The notes beneath the pieces are model-generated. The model was not told the DNA's origin and did not search any database. It saw only the letters and a program-made list of their open reading frames with translations. A stretch of 61,002 nt of DNA from Caballeronia sordidicola. Its GTDB lineage: Bacteria > Pseudomonadota > Gammaproteobacteria > Burkholderiales > Burkholderiaceae. The stretch spans positions 1-61,002 of the forward strand of contig NZ_MTHB01000288.1 in assembly GCF_002220365.1 (NCBI RefSeq), read 5' to 3'. Positions 16,385 to 25,533 of the stretch are shown in pieces (position 1 is the first letter of the stretch; each line of letters begins with the position of its first letter). Both the position numbers and the translations under genes were made by a program.

Positions 16385-17710
16385 TTACTGCGACGTATTT
16401 TTCATCCGATATTCAGCGCTGCGCGCATGCGCCTGCAGACCTTCGCCATACGCCAGCTCGGCTGCAATCTCGCCGAGCGTCTGCGCGCCCTCCGCGCTGA
16501 CTTCGATCACGCTCGAGCGCTTGATGAAGTCGTACACCCCCAGCGGCGATGAAAACCGCGCGGTACGCGAGGTCGGCAGCACGTGATTCGGACCCGCGCA
16601 GTAATCGCCAAGGCTTTCGCTCGTGTAGCGGCCAAGGAAAATAGCGCCCGCGTGACGGATCTGCGCCGCCCAATGATGCGGATCGAGCGCGGAAATTTCG
16701 AGGTGTTCCGGCGCGATGTCATTGGCGATCGCGCAGGCTTCGTTCATATCCGCGACCTTGATCAGCGCACCGCGGTCTTCGAGCGAGCGCTGGATCACAT
16801 CGCGACGGGGCAACGTGGGCAGCAATTCGTTGATCGCGTCTTCTACGCGCTGGATAAACGCCGCATCCGGGCACAGCAAGATGGATTGCGCGAGTTCGTC
16901 GTGCTCGGCTTGCGAGAACAGGTCCATCGCAACCCAGCGCGGGTCCGTGGTCGCGTCGCAAATAATCAGTATCTCAGACGGTCCCGCGATCATGTCGATA
17001 CCGACCGTGCCGAACACGCGCCGTTTCGCCGATGCCACGTAGGCGTTGCCCGGGCCGCAGATTTTATCGACGGCAGGAATGGTTTGCGTGCCGTAAGCCA
17101 GCGCGCCGATCGCCTGCGCGCCGCCGATGGTGAACACGCGATCCACGCCGCCCAGCAAAGCCGCCGCGAGCACCAGCGGATTTTTCACGCCGTCTGGCGT
17201 GGGCACGACCATCACGATTTCCTTCACGCCGGCCACGCGTGCGGGAATCGCATTCATCAGCACTGACGACGGATACGCCGCCTTGCCGCCCGGCACGTAG
17301 ATACCGGCGCGATCCAGGGGCGTGACCTTCTGACCGAGCACCGTGCCGTCAGCTTCTGTGTACTGCCAGCTATGGCTGCCGCACTCGATCCGCTGTTTCT
17401 CGTGATAACCGCGCACGCGCGCCGCCGCCGCTTCCAGCGCGGCGCGACGTTTTGGTACGAGTCCTTCGAGCGCAGCTTCCAATTCGGCCTGCGGCAATTC
17501 CAGCGACGCAACGCTCTGGGCATTCAGGCGGTCGAACTTGTTCGTGTAGTCCAGGACGGCGTCGTCGCCGCGCTTTTTGACATCGGCGAGAATCTGCGCG
17601 ACCGAGCGCTCGATGGCTTCGTCCTCGCTCGCCTCGAACGCGAGCACCGCGTGCAGCGCCGTGTGAAAACCGTTGGCGCTGGAATCGAGTTTGCGAATCT
17701 TGATAGACAT
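16385..17710 (-). CDS. hisD: Histidinol dehydrogenase HisD
   Basis: HisD oxidises histidinol to histidine in two NAD-dependent, zinc-dependent steps. The 441-residue product has DRAGIYVPGGKAAYPSSVLM, the signature region around VDKICGPGNAYVASAKR and IDMIAGPSEILI, the active-site pair in NDIAPEHLEI and GDYCAGPNHVLPTS near the C-terminus. It lies 39 bp after hisG. Confidence 0.97.
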   Translation of the reverse strand: MSIKIRKLDSSANGFHTALHAVLAFEASEDEAIERSVAQILADVKKRGDDAVLDYTNKFDRLNAQSVASLELPQAELEAALEGLVPKRRAALEAAAARVRGYHEKQRIECGSHSWQYTEADGTVLGQKVTPLDRAGIYVPGGKAAYPSSVLMNAIPARVAGVKEIVMVVPTPDGVKNPLVLAAALLGGVDRVFTIGGAQAIGALAYGTQTIPAVDKICGPGNAYVASAKRRVFGTVGIDMIAGPSEILIICDATTDPRWVAMDLFSQAEHDELAQSILLCPDAAFIQRVEDAINELLPTLPRRDVIQRSLEDRGALIKVADMNEACAIANDIAPEHLEISALDPHHWAAQIRHAGAIFLGRYTSESLGDYCAGPNHVLPTSRTARFSSPLGVYDFIKRSSVIEVSAEGAQTLGEIAAELAYGEGLQAHARSAEYRMKNTSQ

Positions 17711-17749
17711 GCTGGTATCCGTTTGTTTGCCCTGGCTTGCGTCGCGTTT

Positions 17750-18442
17750 TTACGCGCCAACCGACGCGCGTTCGAACGCATCGAGATACGGCTTCAACGC
17801 GGCGCGCTTCAACTTCAGCGCGGCCTGATTGACAACCAGACGCGACGATATTTCCATGATTTCTTCAACTTCGACCAAATCGTTCGCACGCAATGTATTA
17901 CCTGAACTGACCAGGTCGACAATGGCGTCGGCCAGACCGACCAGCGGCGCCAGTTCCATCGAACCGTACAGCTTGATCAGATCAACGTGAACGCCCTTCG
18001 CCGCAAAATGCTCACGTGCCACTTCAACATATTTTGTCGCGACGCGCAGGCGTGCGCCCTGACGCACGGCGGTTTCGTAGTCAAAGCCGTTTTTCACCGC
18101 CACCGACATCCGGCAGCGCGCAATGTTCAGGTCGATCGGTTGATACAAACCGCCGCCGCCATGCTCGATCAGCACGTCCTTGCCCGCCACGCCGAAGTCG
18201 GCTGCGCCGTATTCGACGTAGGTCGGGACATCGGTTGCGCGCACGATGATCACGCGCAGATTCGGGTTCGTGGTCGGCAAAATCAGCTTGCGCGATGTTT
18301 CGGGATCTTCCGTCACTTCCACCCCGGCTGCGGCGAGCAGCGGCAGGGTTTCGTCGAAGATGCGTCCCTTCGACAACGCCAGCGTCAACATCGCGCTCGC
18401 CGGCACCGAACTCAACGACTGGGAAGTTTGCAGCGAACTCAT
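17750..18442 (-). CDS. hisG: ATP phosphoribosyltransferase catalytic subunit HisG (short form)
   Basis: HisG joins ATP and PRPP, the committed and feedback-regulated first step. At 230 residues it is the short form without the C-terminal regulatory domain, which in known cases works as a hetero-octamer with HisZ; no hisZ is in this window. Motifs: LTLALSKGRIFDETLPLL, DVPTYVEYGAADFGVAGKDV, and the PRPP loop VDLVSSGNTLRANDL. Its ATG overlaps the murA stop (ATGA), so translation is probably coupled. An internal start at MLTLALSKGR would give the more usual length. Confidence 0.95.
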   Translation of the reverse strand: MSSLQTSQSLSSVPASAMLTLALSKGRIFDETLPLLAAAGVEVTEDPETSRKLILPTTNPNLRVIIVRATDVPTYVEYGAADFGVAGKDVLIEHGGGGLYQPIDLNIARCRMSVAVKNGFDYETAVRQGARLRVATKYVEVAREHFAAKGVHVDLIKLYGSMELAPLVGLADAIVDLVSSGNTLRANDLVEVEEIMEISSRLVVNQAALKLKRAALKPYLDAFERASVGA

Positions 18443-19707
18443 TGCTCGCCTCCGCTTCCCTTGATGCGCCGCACGTTCGCGCCAACTGCCGTCAGCTTGC
18501 TTTCCATACGGTCGTAGCCGCGATCAAGGTGATAAATACGATCGATCAGCGTTTCACCTTCCGCGCACATGGCCGCGATCACCAGACTCGCCGATGCCCG
18601 CAAATCGGTCGCCATCACCTTCGCGCCCGACAGTTTCTGCACGCCGGCGACCAGCGCCGTATTACCGTCGACAGTAATACTTGCGCCCAACCGGTTCAAT
18701 TCCTGCACGTGCATGAAGCGGTTTTCGAAGATGGTTTCCACCGCTTGCGACGTGCCGGTCGCGAGCGTGTTGAGCGCCATGAACTGAGCCTGCATGTCGG
18801 TGGGGAACGCCGGATATTCCGATGTACGGAAGCTGACCGCCGTCGGACGTTGGTTCATCCGTACGCGAAGCCAGTTCTCGCCCTCTTCAATAGATACACC
18901 CGCTTCGTGCAGCTTTTCAATCACGGCTTCGAGCAACGAAGGATTCACGTTACGCAACGTCACGTCGCCGCCGGTAGCCGCAACCGCACACAGGAACGTG
19001 CCCGCTTCAATGCGATCCGGCACCACGGAATGACGCGCGCCGTGCAATGTGTCGACGCCCTGGATCACCAGCCGGTCCGACCCGATCCCATCGATCTTCG
19101 CGCCCATCGCGACGAGCAGATTCGCGAGATCGCTGACTTCCGGCTCGCGCGCCGCGTTCTCGATGACCGTTTCGCCTTCCGCCAGCACCGCCGCCATCAG
19201 CAGGTTTTCCGTGCCGGTGACGGTGATCATGTCAGTGACGATGCGCGCGCCCTTCAGCCGCTTCGCTCGCGCTTCAATGAAACCATGCTCGATCGTGATC
19301 TCGGCGCCCATCGCCTGCAGGCCCTTGATGTGCTGGTCGACGGGACGCGCGCCGATCGCGCAGCCGCCCGGCAACGACACCTTGGCTTCGCCGAAACGCG
19401 CGAGCAGCGGTCCGAGCACGAGAATCGACGCGCGCATGGTCTTGACCATTTCATACGGCGCGACGAGGTTGTCGAGCTTTGATGCGTTCAGCCAGACCTT
19501 CCCGTCCGCCGATTCCGAACGCAAGCCCATCTGGTTGAGCAATTTGAGCATCGTGCGCACGTCTTGCAGGTTGGGCACGTTTTCCAGATGCACGTCGTCA
19601 GCCGTGAGCAGACTGGCGCAAAGAATGGGCAGCGCCGCGTTCTTCGCACCCGATACGACGATTTCGCCCGAGAGCTTCGCGCCCCCGACAATCACGAGTT
19701 TGTCCAT
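18439..19707 (-). CDS. murA: UDP-N-acetylglucosamine 1-carboxyvinyltransferase MurA
   Basis: MurA commits UDP-GlcNAc to peptidoglycan by adding enolpyruvate; it is the fosfomycin target. The 422-residue product starts MDKLVIVGGAKLSGEI, with the catalytic cysteine present as Cys116 in SLPGGCAIGARPVDQHIKG, so it should be fosfomycin-sensitive in principle. An upstream in-frame extension of 25 residues is not MurA-like. It sits between ibaG and hisG and overlaps hisG by four bases. Confidence 0.97.
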   Translation of the reverse strand: MDKLVIVGGAKLSGEIVVSGAKNAALPILCASLLTADDVHLENVPNLQDVRTMLKLLNQMGLRSESADGKVWLNASKLDNLVAPYEMVKTMRASILVLGPLLARFGEAKVSLPGGCAIGARPVDQHIKGLQAMGAEITIEHGFIEARAKRLKGARIVTDMITVTGTENLLMAAVLAEGETVIENAAREPEVSDLANLLVAMGAKIDGIGSDRLVIQGVDTLHGARHSVVPDRIEAGTFLCAVAATGGDVTLRNVNPSLLEAVIEKLHEAGVSIEEGENWLRVRMNQRPTAVSFRTSEYPAFPTDMQAQFMALNTLATGTSQAVETIFENRFMHVQELNRLGASITVDGNTALVAGVQKLSGAKVMATDLRASASLVIAAMCAEGETLIDRIYHLDRGYDRMESKLTAVGANVRRIKGSGGEQ

Positions 19708-19837
19708 GCTTGGCGTTCCTTCTACGGAGCTTCCTGCTGCGGCGCCGTTATCGGCGCTGCGGTTGTCTTGAGTGAATCGCACTAAATTCCAGCCAGTCGG
19801 TTACGGGTGATGCTTTGACATTAAATGTGAAGAACGC

Positions 19838-20077
19838 TTAGACGGGTTTCCACTCGGCCGGTGTCAGCGTTTTCATGCTCAGCGCGTGAATTTCCGCGCG
19901 CATGCGGTCGCCGAGCGCCGCGTAGACGAGTTGATGGCGAGCGATAGGCCGCTTGCCTTCGAATGCGTCGCTCACGATGGTCGCGAAGAAATGCTGGCCG
20001 TCGCCTTCTACTTCGACATGCTGGCAAGCAAGGCCGCCAGCAATGTATTCCTTCACTTGTTCCGGAGTCGGCAACAT
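19838..20077 (-). CDS. ibaG: BolA/IbaG family protein
   Basis: The 79-residue product is a BolA-type protein, with the EQVKEYIAGGLACQHVEVEGDGQHFFATIVS start and the invariant-type histidine region RPIARHQLVYAALGDRM. IbaG partners monothiol glutaredoxin in iron-sulfur handling and is linked to acid stress. Its place between the mla genes and murA is conserved in E. coli, which supports IbaG over other BolA members. Confidence 0.92.
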   Translation of the reverse strand: MLPTPEQVKEYIAGGLACQHVEVEGDGQHFFATIVSDAFEGKRPIARHQLVYAALGDRMRAEIHALSMKTLTPAEWKPV

Positions 20078-20106
20078 GGAAGTCTCCTGAAAATTAAGCG
20101 AACTGA

Positions 20107-20862
20107 TTAGTGACGCAGTTTGTAACCGCTTGCCAGCAAGCGCACCGCGATTCCTGCCATCACGATGAAAAATCCGCCGACAATGCCAAGGCTCGCGAGC
20201 GGATTGACGTCCGACATGCCGAAGAAGCCGTATCGGAAGCCGTCGATCATGTAGAAAAACGGATTCAGCCGCGACACTTCGCGCCAGACTGGCGGCAGCG
20301 TATGCGTGGAGTAAAACACGCCCGACAGGAAAGTCAGCGGCATGATCAAAAAGTTTTGGAATGCCGCGAGCTGGTCGAATTTATCGGCCCAGACGCCTGC
20401 GATCAATCCGAGGGTTCCTAGAATTGCAGAACCGAGGATCGCGAAGCCGAGAATGTAGAACGGCGCGGCGAAACTCATGGGAATGAACCACACCGTGACA
20501 ATAAACACACCAAAACCGACCGCAATCCCGCGCACGACGGACGCGAGCACATACGCAAAATACATTTCCCAGTGCGACAGCGGCGGCAGCAGCACGAACA
20601 CGAGGTTGCCCGTGATCTTCGACTGGATCAGCGACGACGAACTGTTCGCGAACGCGTTCTGCAACACGCTCATCATCACGAGACCTGGCACGAGGAAGCT
20701 TGTGTAGGCCACGCCCGGATAAACCTCGACGTGATTCGTGAGCGCGTGCCCAAAGATCATCAGGTACAAAAGCGCGGTGATAACCGGTGCGAGCACCGTT
20801 TGAAACCCAACTTTGTAGAAACGCAGGAGTTCTTTGTAGAACAGGGTACGAAAGCCGCTCAT
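20107..20862 (-). CDS. ABC-2 type exporter permease (YadH-like)
   Basis: The 251-residue integral membrane protein has six predicted helices and the ABC-2 pattern MSGFRTLFYKELLRFYKVG, LVPGLVMMSVLQNAFANSSSSLIQSK and the conserved late segment LPLTFLSGVFYSTHTLPPVW. It resembles E. coli YadH, whose substrate is unknown. It overlaps the ATPase gene by four bases. The pair lies between mlaB and ibaG, where E. coli has no such genes. Confidence 0.93.
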   Translation of the reverse strand: MSGFRTLFYKELLRFYKVGFQTVLAPVITALLYLMIFGHALTNHVEVYPGVAYTSFLVPGLVMMSVLQNAFANSSSSLIQSKITGNLVFVLLPPLSHWEMYFAYVLASVVRGIAVGFGVFIVTVWFIPMSFAAPFYILGFAILGSAILGTLGLIAGVWADKFDQLAAFQNFLIMPLTFLSGVFYSTHTLPPVWREVSRLNPFFYMIDGFRYGFFGMSDVNPLASLGIVGGFFIVMAGIAVRLLASGYKLRH

Positions 20863-21785
20863 GAAAGGCCCTCGATGACTTCCGGCTCGTTCATCACCTG
20901 CACGAACACATCCTCCAGATCGGCTTTGCGCACATCGATTTCATCGAACGTGCAGCCCGCGGCGCGGCATTTCGCCAGGATCGGCTCGACTTCGTCATAG
21001 CTTGCCAGCCGCAACAAATGATTTGTCCCGGAGGTTGCACGCGGATCGACTTCCAGCGAGCGCAACTCGGCGGGCAATACGCCCTGCGAGAAACGCAACG
21101 AAAGCTGCATTCCCGCGAAGCGCTGCAACAGCGTGCTGGTTCGCTCAAGCGCGACGACTTCACCCCGGCGCAGCATGGCAAGCCGGTCGCACAACGCCTC
21201 GGCCTCTTCAAGATAGTGCGTGGTCAGCACGATAGTGTGGCCTTCGCGATTCAACCGGGAGATGAACTTCCAGAGCGTCTGGCGCAATTCGACATCGACG
21301 CCCGCGGTTGGCTCGTCGAGCACGATCACCGGCGGCTTGTGGACCAGCGCCTGGGCTACCAGCACACGTCGCTTCATGCCGCCGGAGAGCGCGCGCGTGT
21401 TGACGTCGGCTTTCTCGGTGAGATCGAGATTGGCCATGATTTCATCGATCCAGTCGTCGTTCTTGCGCAGGCCGAAATAGCCCGACTGGATACGCAGTGA
21501 CTCGCGGACGGTGAAAAACGGATCGAAGACGAGCTCCTGCGGCACCACGCCCAGCGAGCGGCGCGCCTGGCGGAAGTCGGTGACCACGTCGTGGCCGAGC
21601 ACGGAGATGGCTCCGCTATCGGCACGAGCGAGACCCGCGAGGATGCTGATGAGGGTCGTTTTACCGGCGCCGTTGGGGCCGAGCAGGCCGAAAAACTCGC
21701 CTTCTTCTACGACGAGGTTCACGCCTTTGAGCGCTTGCAGCTCTTTGTAGCGCTTTTTGACGTTGCGTATTTCTATGGCTGACAT
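20859..21785 (-). CDS. ABC exporter ATP-binding protein (YadG-like)
   Basis: The 308-residue ATPase has Walker A GPNGAGKTTL, the Q-loop VPQELVFDPFFTV, signature ALSGGMKRRVLVAQAL, Walker B PPVIVLDEPTAGVD and the switch histidine in LTTHYLEEAE, followed by a C-terminal domain typical of YadG/NatA-type exporters. It partners the overlapping permease gene. A perfect -10 box lies about 105 bp upstream, so the pair may have its own promoter separate from mla. Confidence 0.94.
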   Translation of the reverse strand: MSAIEIRNVKKRYKELQALKGVNLVVEEGEFFGLLGPNGAGKTTLISILAGLARADSGAISVLGHDVVTDFRQARRSLGVVPQELVFDPFFTVRESLRIQSGYFGLRKNDDWIDEIMANLDLTEKADVNTRALSGGMKRRVLVAQALVHKPPVIVLDEPTAGVDVELRQTLWKFISRLNREGHTIVLTTHYLEEAEALCDRLAMLRRGEVVALERTSTLLQRFAGMQLSLRFSQGVLPAELRSLEVDPRATSGTNHLLRLASYDEVEPILAKCRAAGCTFDEIDVRKADLEDVFVQVMNEPEVIEGLS

Positions 21786-21890
21786 GACAGTGCGCGCGCC
21801 GGCGGGGGCTGCGCCTCGATGTGTGCGGATCGGAACCGGAACCGGCCTTTACAAAACTGAAAGGCGGATAGCAGGCCGAAAAAACGGTTG

Positions 21891-21896
21891 ATTATA
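21891..21896 (-). promoter_or_regulatory. Candidate -10 box for the ABC exporter genes
   Basis: The minus strand reads TATAAT within GGCCTATAATC, about 105 bp upstream of the YadG-like start. No good -35 is visible at 16-18 nt, so activity is uncertain. Confidence 0.4.
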
Positions 21897-21957
21897 GGCC
21901 AAACGCGGCAGAGGTTAGCCGCTAGCAAGTCCAGAACAACCCTGCAAGCCCTGCAAG

Positions 21958-21984
21958 GCGCGTTCGATCGATGTCGAAACGCGC
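21958..21984 (-). terminator. Stem-loop downstream of mlaB
   Basis: GCGCGTT-CGA and TCGAAACGCGC arms form a stem with one bulged base about 20 bp after the mlaB stop. There is no T run, so it may be a 3' stabiliser or part of a weak terminator closing the mla transcript. Confidence 0.35.
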
Positions 21985-22005
21985 CCGTGATTCAGCGGGA
22001 CAGGA

Positions 22006-22275
22006 TCAATGTCGGAAGGTGAGGAGCGTATCTACGCCATAGGCTTGCGCGAGACTGGCAAGCCCGGAGGGAAGGTTGACAACTGTGAGCGCCGCGCCGC
22101 GAGCCGCTGCCGCGCGTTGCCACGCGAGCAGCACGGCGAGCGCCGACGAATCGAATTGCTTGAGCGACGCGCAATCCACTTCGGTCGCGCCCGCGGCGAT
22201 CCGCGACAAACCCGCGTCAAGCGCGCTTCTTGCGCTCTCGTGCGTGAGCGTCGCGGCGGTTTCGAAGCGACTCAC
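22006..22275 (-). CDS. mlaB: STAS-domain protein MlaB
   Basis: MlaB is the small STAS subunit that binds and stabilises the MlaF ATPase of the inner-membrane Mla complex. The 89-residue product has the STAS pattern with CASLKQFDSSALAVLLAWQRAA, where the D-S-S-A motif marks the conserved loop. It starts at a GTG that overlaps the mlaC stop (GTGA). Family similarity is low outside the motif, so identification also rests on position. Confidence 0.9.
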   Translation of the reverse strand: MSRFETAATLTHESARSALDAGLSRIAAGATEVDCASLKQFDSSALAVLLAWQRAAAARGAALTVVNLPSGLASLAQAYGVDTLLTFRH

Positions 22276-22901
22276 GATGCCTTGCCGCTCGCCAGTTGCT
22301 GGTTACGCTGCGTGAGGAACTGCACGAGCCCGTCCACGCCGTGTTGCTGGATCTGTTCGTTGAACTGCTGCTGGTAAGCCTGGATCAGCCACGCGCCCAG
22401 CACGTTGATGTCATAGACCTTCCAGCCCTGCGGCGTCTTGTACAGACGGTAGTCGAGCTCGATCGGCGAACCGTTGTTCAGCACCACCGAGCGCACCACC
22501 ACATCTGTATCGCTAGGATCTGCGCGGAAAGGCTTGTACTGGACCTGTTGATCGCGAACCTGTGCCAGCGCTCCCGAATACGTGCGGATCAGCAGCATCT
22601 TGAATTGCTCGACGATGTCTTTCTGCTGTTGCGGCGTAGCCGTGTTCCAGTTGCGCCCCATGACGAGACGCGTGGTACGCGTGAAGTCCGTGTACGGCAG
22701 GATCTTTTCGTTCACCAGTTGCGTGATGCGCGTGATGTTGCCCGACTGGATCTGCTTGTCAGCCTTGATCTGATCAAGCACTTGCGACGTGACCGTCTTG
22801 ACGAGCCCGTCAGGAGTGGACATGTCGCCAGCCTGCGCGAACGCACCGCTACAAAACGCCATCAGCACGGCAAACAGGGGAAATAGAAATAGTTTTTTCA
22901 T
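22272..22901 (-). CDS. mlaC: Periplasmic phospholipid-binding protein MlaC
   Basis: MlaC shuttles phospholipids across the periplasm between MlaA in the outer membrane and MlaFEDB in the inner membrane. The 209-residue product starts MKKLFLFPLFAVLMAFCSGAF, a cleavable signal ending near AFAQA, followed by the Ttg2D/MlaC domain (YTDFTRTTRLVMGRNWNTATPQQQ; GWKVYDINVLGAWLIQAYQQQF). The upstream in-frame extension of 24 residues was rejected. Confidence 0.95.
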   Translation of the reverse strand: MKKLFLFPLFAVLMAFCSGAFAQAGDMSTPDGLVKTVTSQVLDQIKADKQIQSGNITRITQLVNEKILPYTDFTRTTRLVMGRNWNTATPQQQKDIVEQFKMLLIRTYSGALAQVRDQQVQYKPFRADPSDTDVVVRSVVLNNGSPIELDYRLYKTPQGWKVYDINVLGAWLIQAYQQQFNEQIQQHGVDGLVQFLTQRNQQLASGKAS

Positions 22902-23020
22902 TACGGACTCTGCAAAAAAAAGTGGCCTGAGTTTGAGCGTGGTGGTCAGCATGAGTTCATCTTCCACGCCCATTCAGCCATCGAAATGCTTTCGTTATAT
23001 TACCGGGCCGTCATCTTGCG

Positions 23021-23060
23021 CGCCTTAACTCGCCTTAACTCGCCTTAGCTCACCTTAGCG
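23021..23060. repeat. 10-bp tandem repeat across the mlaA stop codon
   Basis: Four consecutive 10-bp units (CGCCTTAACT, CGCCTTAACT, CGCCTTAGCT, CACCTTAGCG) run from 23021 to 23060. The first two are identical, the others differ by one to three bases. The mlaA stop codon lies inside the last unit. Confidence 0.85.
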
Positions 23061-23984
23061 CAACTTGAACGACGGGAATGACGGGAACGACGGAATCCGC
23101 GGGGGCACCATTTGGTCCGGCCGCACTGAAGTCGCGCCGGGCTCGCTCGCGGCAGCCGCATCGGAGGCCGCCACCGATCCCGACGCCGGCGCCACCACAG
23201 CCGGCACCGCTGGTGTTGCTGAAGCAGGCGCCGCGCCTGCTGCCGCGCCGCTGTCTACATCCTCGTACTTCGGCAGAGCTTCGTTGCTGTCGCTCGCGCT
23301 GTTGTCGCCGCCGATAAGATACTGGCGCCGCTGCAGATACGCGTTACGCACGAACGAATACTTGTCGAGCGCGGCACCCGACAGCACATCGCCTGCACCC
23401 AGCAGGTTGGCCCGCGTGTTGACCAGTTGCACGCCAAACAGCGTGGTGCGGAACCAGGCCGGATCCACGTAGCTCGTCACGCTGCCGAAATAATCGACAA
23501 CCGTACCCGCCGTATCACGCACCGTGCTGGGTCCCAGCAACGGCAGCACGACATAGGGACCCGCCGGCACGCCGTAATGGCCAAGCGTCAAGCCGAAGTC
23601 CTGGGTGTGCTTCGGCAGTCCGGCAACACTTGCCACGTCGAACAAGCCCGCCACGCCGAAGATCGAGTTCATCACCACGCGCATGATGTCCGACACGCCG
23701 TCTGCAATCTTCAACTGCACCAGATTGTTCGCAGCCGTATAAATATCTCCGATATTTCCGAAGAAGTTCGTGACGCTGTCGCGCACCGGCTGCGGCGTAA
23801 CGTACACGTAGCCCTTCGCAATCGGCTTGAGCGCGACTTCATCGATCTTGTCGTTGATCGTGAACATCGTCCGGTTGTAACTCTCGAACGGATCGCCCTT
23901 GGTCGGCGTGGTGACGGTTGCACACCCGGCAAGCACCGCCACCGCGACCATCACAGCCGCGCTACTTACGCGCATTGCCTGCAT
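23055..23984 (-). CDS. mlaA: Outer-membrane lipoprotein MlaA (VacJ)
   Basis: MlaA removes misplaced phospholipids from the outer leaflet of the outer membrane and hands them to MlaC. The 309-residue product has a lipobox LAGC with Cys21 as the lipidated residue, then the VacJ domain (DPFESYNRTMFTINDKID; GLTLGHYGVPAGPYVVLPLLGPSTVRD). From about residue 235 it continues into a low-complexity Ala/Pro/Ser tail ending in FPSFPSFKLR. The ATG follows AAGGAG at 9 nt. Here mlaA lies within the mla operon between mlaD and mlaC; in E. coli it is elsewhere. Confidence 0.95.
   Translation of the reverse strand: MQAMRVSSAAVMVAVAVLAGCATVTTPTKGDPFESYNRTMFTINDKIDEVALKPIAKGYVYVTPQPVRDSVTNFFGNIGDIYTAANNLVQLKIADGVSDIMRVVMNSIFGVAGLFDVASVAGLPKHTQDFGLTLGHYGVPAGPYVVLPLLGPSTVRDTAGTVVDYFGSVTSYVDPAWFRTTLFGVQLVNTRANLLGAGDVLSGAALDKYSFVRNAYLQRRQYLIGGDNSASDSNEALPKYEDVDSGAAAGAAPASATPAVPAVVAPASGSVAASDAAAASEPGATSVRPDQMVPPRIPSFPSFPSFKLR
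23071..23097. repeat. 9-bp in-frame tandem repeat in the 3' end of mlaA
   Basis: Three 9-bp units (GACGGGAAT, GACGGGAAC, GACGGAATC) encode the repeated Pro-Ser-Phe pattern at the MlaA C-terminus. Being a multiple of three, copy changes would keep the frame. Confidence 0.75.
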
Positions 23985-24081
23985 TTCTTTTTCTCCTTAT
24001 TGATGCTGACCCGAAGGCCCGCCCGTACCGCGAGATCGCTCAACCTTCGACTGCCTGGAATCTGGAATCACCCGGCCCGGC

Positions 24082-24648
24082 TCACTGAGCAGCCGCGCTC
24101 GCGCCCATCGCACTCGCGGCGCCCGGGAATGCAGGCGCGGCAGACGTTGCGGCAGGTGCGGCCGGCGTTGCCGGGCTCTTTGATGCGCCAGAATCCGCCG
24201 CCTTGTTGTACAAGAATTGCCCGATCAGATTCTCAAGAACAACCGCCGATTGCGTCATCGAAATGGTGTCACCCGCCTTGAGCATCTGATCGTCGCCACC
24301 CGGCTCCAGGCCAATGTATTGCTCGCCGAGCAAGCCCGACGTCAGGATCTTCGCCGACGAATCCTTCGGAAACTGATATTGCTTGTCGAGATTGATGGTG
24401 ACCAACGCCTGATACGTGTTCTGGTCAAAACCGATCGAATCCACGCGGCCCACCGTCACGCCCGCGCTCTTCACCGGCGCGCGCGGCTTCAGTCCGCCGA
24501 TATTGTCGAATTTCAGCTTGACCGCGTAGGTCGGCTGAAACGACAGCGAGCTCATGTTGCCCGCCTTCAACGCGAGGAATAACAGCGCTACGAAGCCCAG
24601 CACCACGAAGAGGCCGACCCAAAAGTCGAGAGCAGCAGTCTTTTTCAT
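24082..24648 (-). CDS. mlaD: MCE-domain phospholipid transport protein MlaD
   Basis: MlaD forms a hexameric ring in the periplasm, anchored by one N-terminal helix, and exchanges lipid with MlaC. The 188-residue product has the anchor (LDFWVGLFVVLGFVALLFLAL, residues about 8-28), the MCE domain (YAVKLKFDNIGGLKPRAPVKSAGVTVGRV) and the LTSGLLGEQYIGLEPGG segment. The last 40 residues are Ala/Ser/Pro-rich and probably disordered. Confidence 0.95.
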   Translation of the reverse strand: MKKTAALDFWVGLFVVLGFVALLFLALKAGNMSSLSFQPTYAVKLKFDNIGGLKPRAPVKSAGVTVGRVDSIGFDQNTYQALVTINLDKQYQFPKDSSAKILTSGLLGEQYIGLEPGGDDQMLKAGDTISMTQSAVVLENLIGQFLYNKAADSGASKSPATPAAPAATSAAPAFPGAASAMGASAAAQ

Positions 24649-24765
24649 CGTCTTCCCAAAGAATCTTGTCGCAGTTTTTTGTGTGAAGGACTGTGCCCTT
24701 CACAACGTCCACGAACCGGTGAACCGAATCGCGACACAGAAGCGTCGCGGTCCCGCCCGGAGTAG

Positions 24766-25533
24766 TCAGTTGAACATCAGCGCGGTCAGCAGGAAATCCA
24801 GCCCGAGCACGGCCAGCGAGCCGTACACCACCGTTTTCGTGGTCGCGCGCGAAACGCCTTCCGGCGTCGGCTGGGCTTCATAACCCTGGAACAACGCGAT
24901 GAACGTGACAGCAAAGCCGAACACCAGGCTCTTGATCACGCCGTTGCCTACGTCGCTCCATACGTCGATACCGCCTTGCATCTGGGACCAGAACGCGCCC
25001 GAATCCACGCCGATCATCAGCACGCCGACCACATAGCCGCCGAAAATGCCGACCGCGCTGAAAATGGCGGCGAGAACCGGCATGGCGATAATCCCCGCCC
25101 AGAAGCGCGGCGCGACCACCACCTTGAGCGGATCGACGGCCATCATTTCCATGGCGGTGAGCTGCTCGCCGGCTTTCATCAGCCCGATCTCAGCCGTCAG
25201 CGACGTCCCCGCGCGGCCAGCGAACAGCAACGCGGTCACCACCGGCCCGAGTTCGCGCACCAGCGACAGCGCAACCAGGAGGCCGAGCGCTTGCTCTGAG
25301 CCGTATCGGTTAAGGGTGAGATAACCCTGCAAACCGAGCACAAAACCCACGAACAAGCCCGACACAGCGATGATCAACAGCGAATAATTACCGACAAACA
25401 GGATCTGTTTCGTGACAAGGCGCGGCCGGCGCATTAATGGAAAGAATTCGACGACCAGGCGCAGGAACATGCGCGTCGCATAACCAATCGTGCCGAAACT
25501 GCCGAGCACCGACCGTCCGATGGCGCTGATCAT
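24766..25533 (-). CDS. mlaE: Lipid ABC transporter permease MlaE
   Basis: MlaE is the membrane-spanning permease of the MlaFEDB complex. The 255-residue product has about five membrane segments and the family motifs VGFVLGLQGYLTLNRYG, ELGPVVTALLFAGRAGTSLTAEIG and MKAGEQLTAMEMMAVDPL, the latter two typical of MlaE/TGD1 permeases. Its ATG overlaps the mlaF stop (ATGA). Confidence 0.96.
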   Translation of the reverse strand: MISAIGRSVLGSFGTIGYATRMFLRLVVEFFPLMRRPRLVTKQILFVGNYSLLIIAVSGLFVGFVLGLQGYLTLNRYGSEQALGLLVALSLVRELGPVVTALLFAGRAGTSLTAEIGLMKAGEQLTAMEMMAVDPLKVVVAPRFWAGIIAMPVLAAIFSAVGIFGGYVVGVLMIGVDSGAFWSQMQGGIDVWSDVGNGVIKSLVFGFAVTFIALFQGYEAQPTPEGVSRATTKTVVYGSLAVLGLDFLLTALMFN

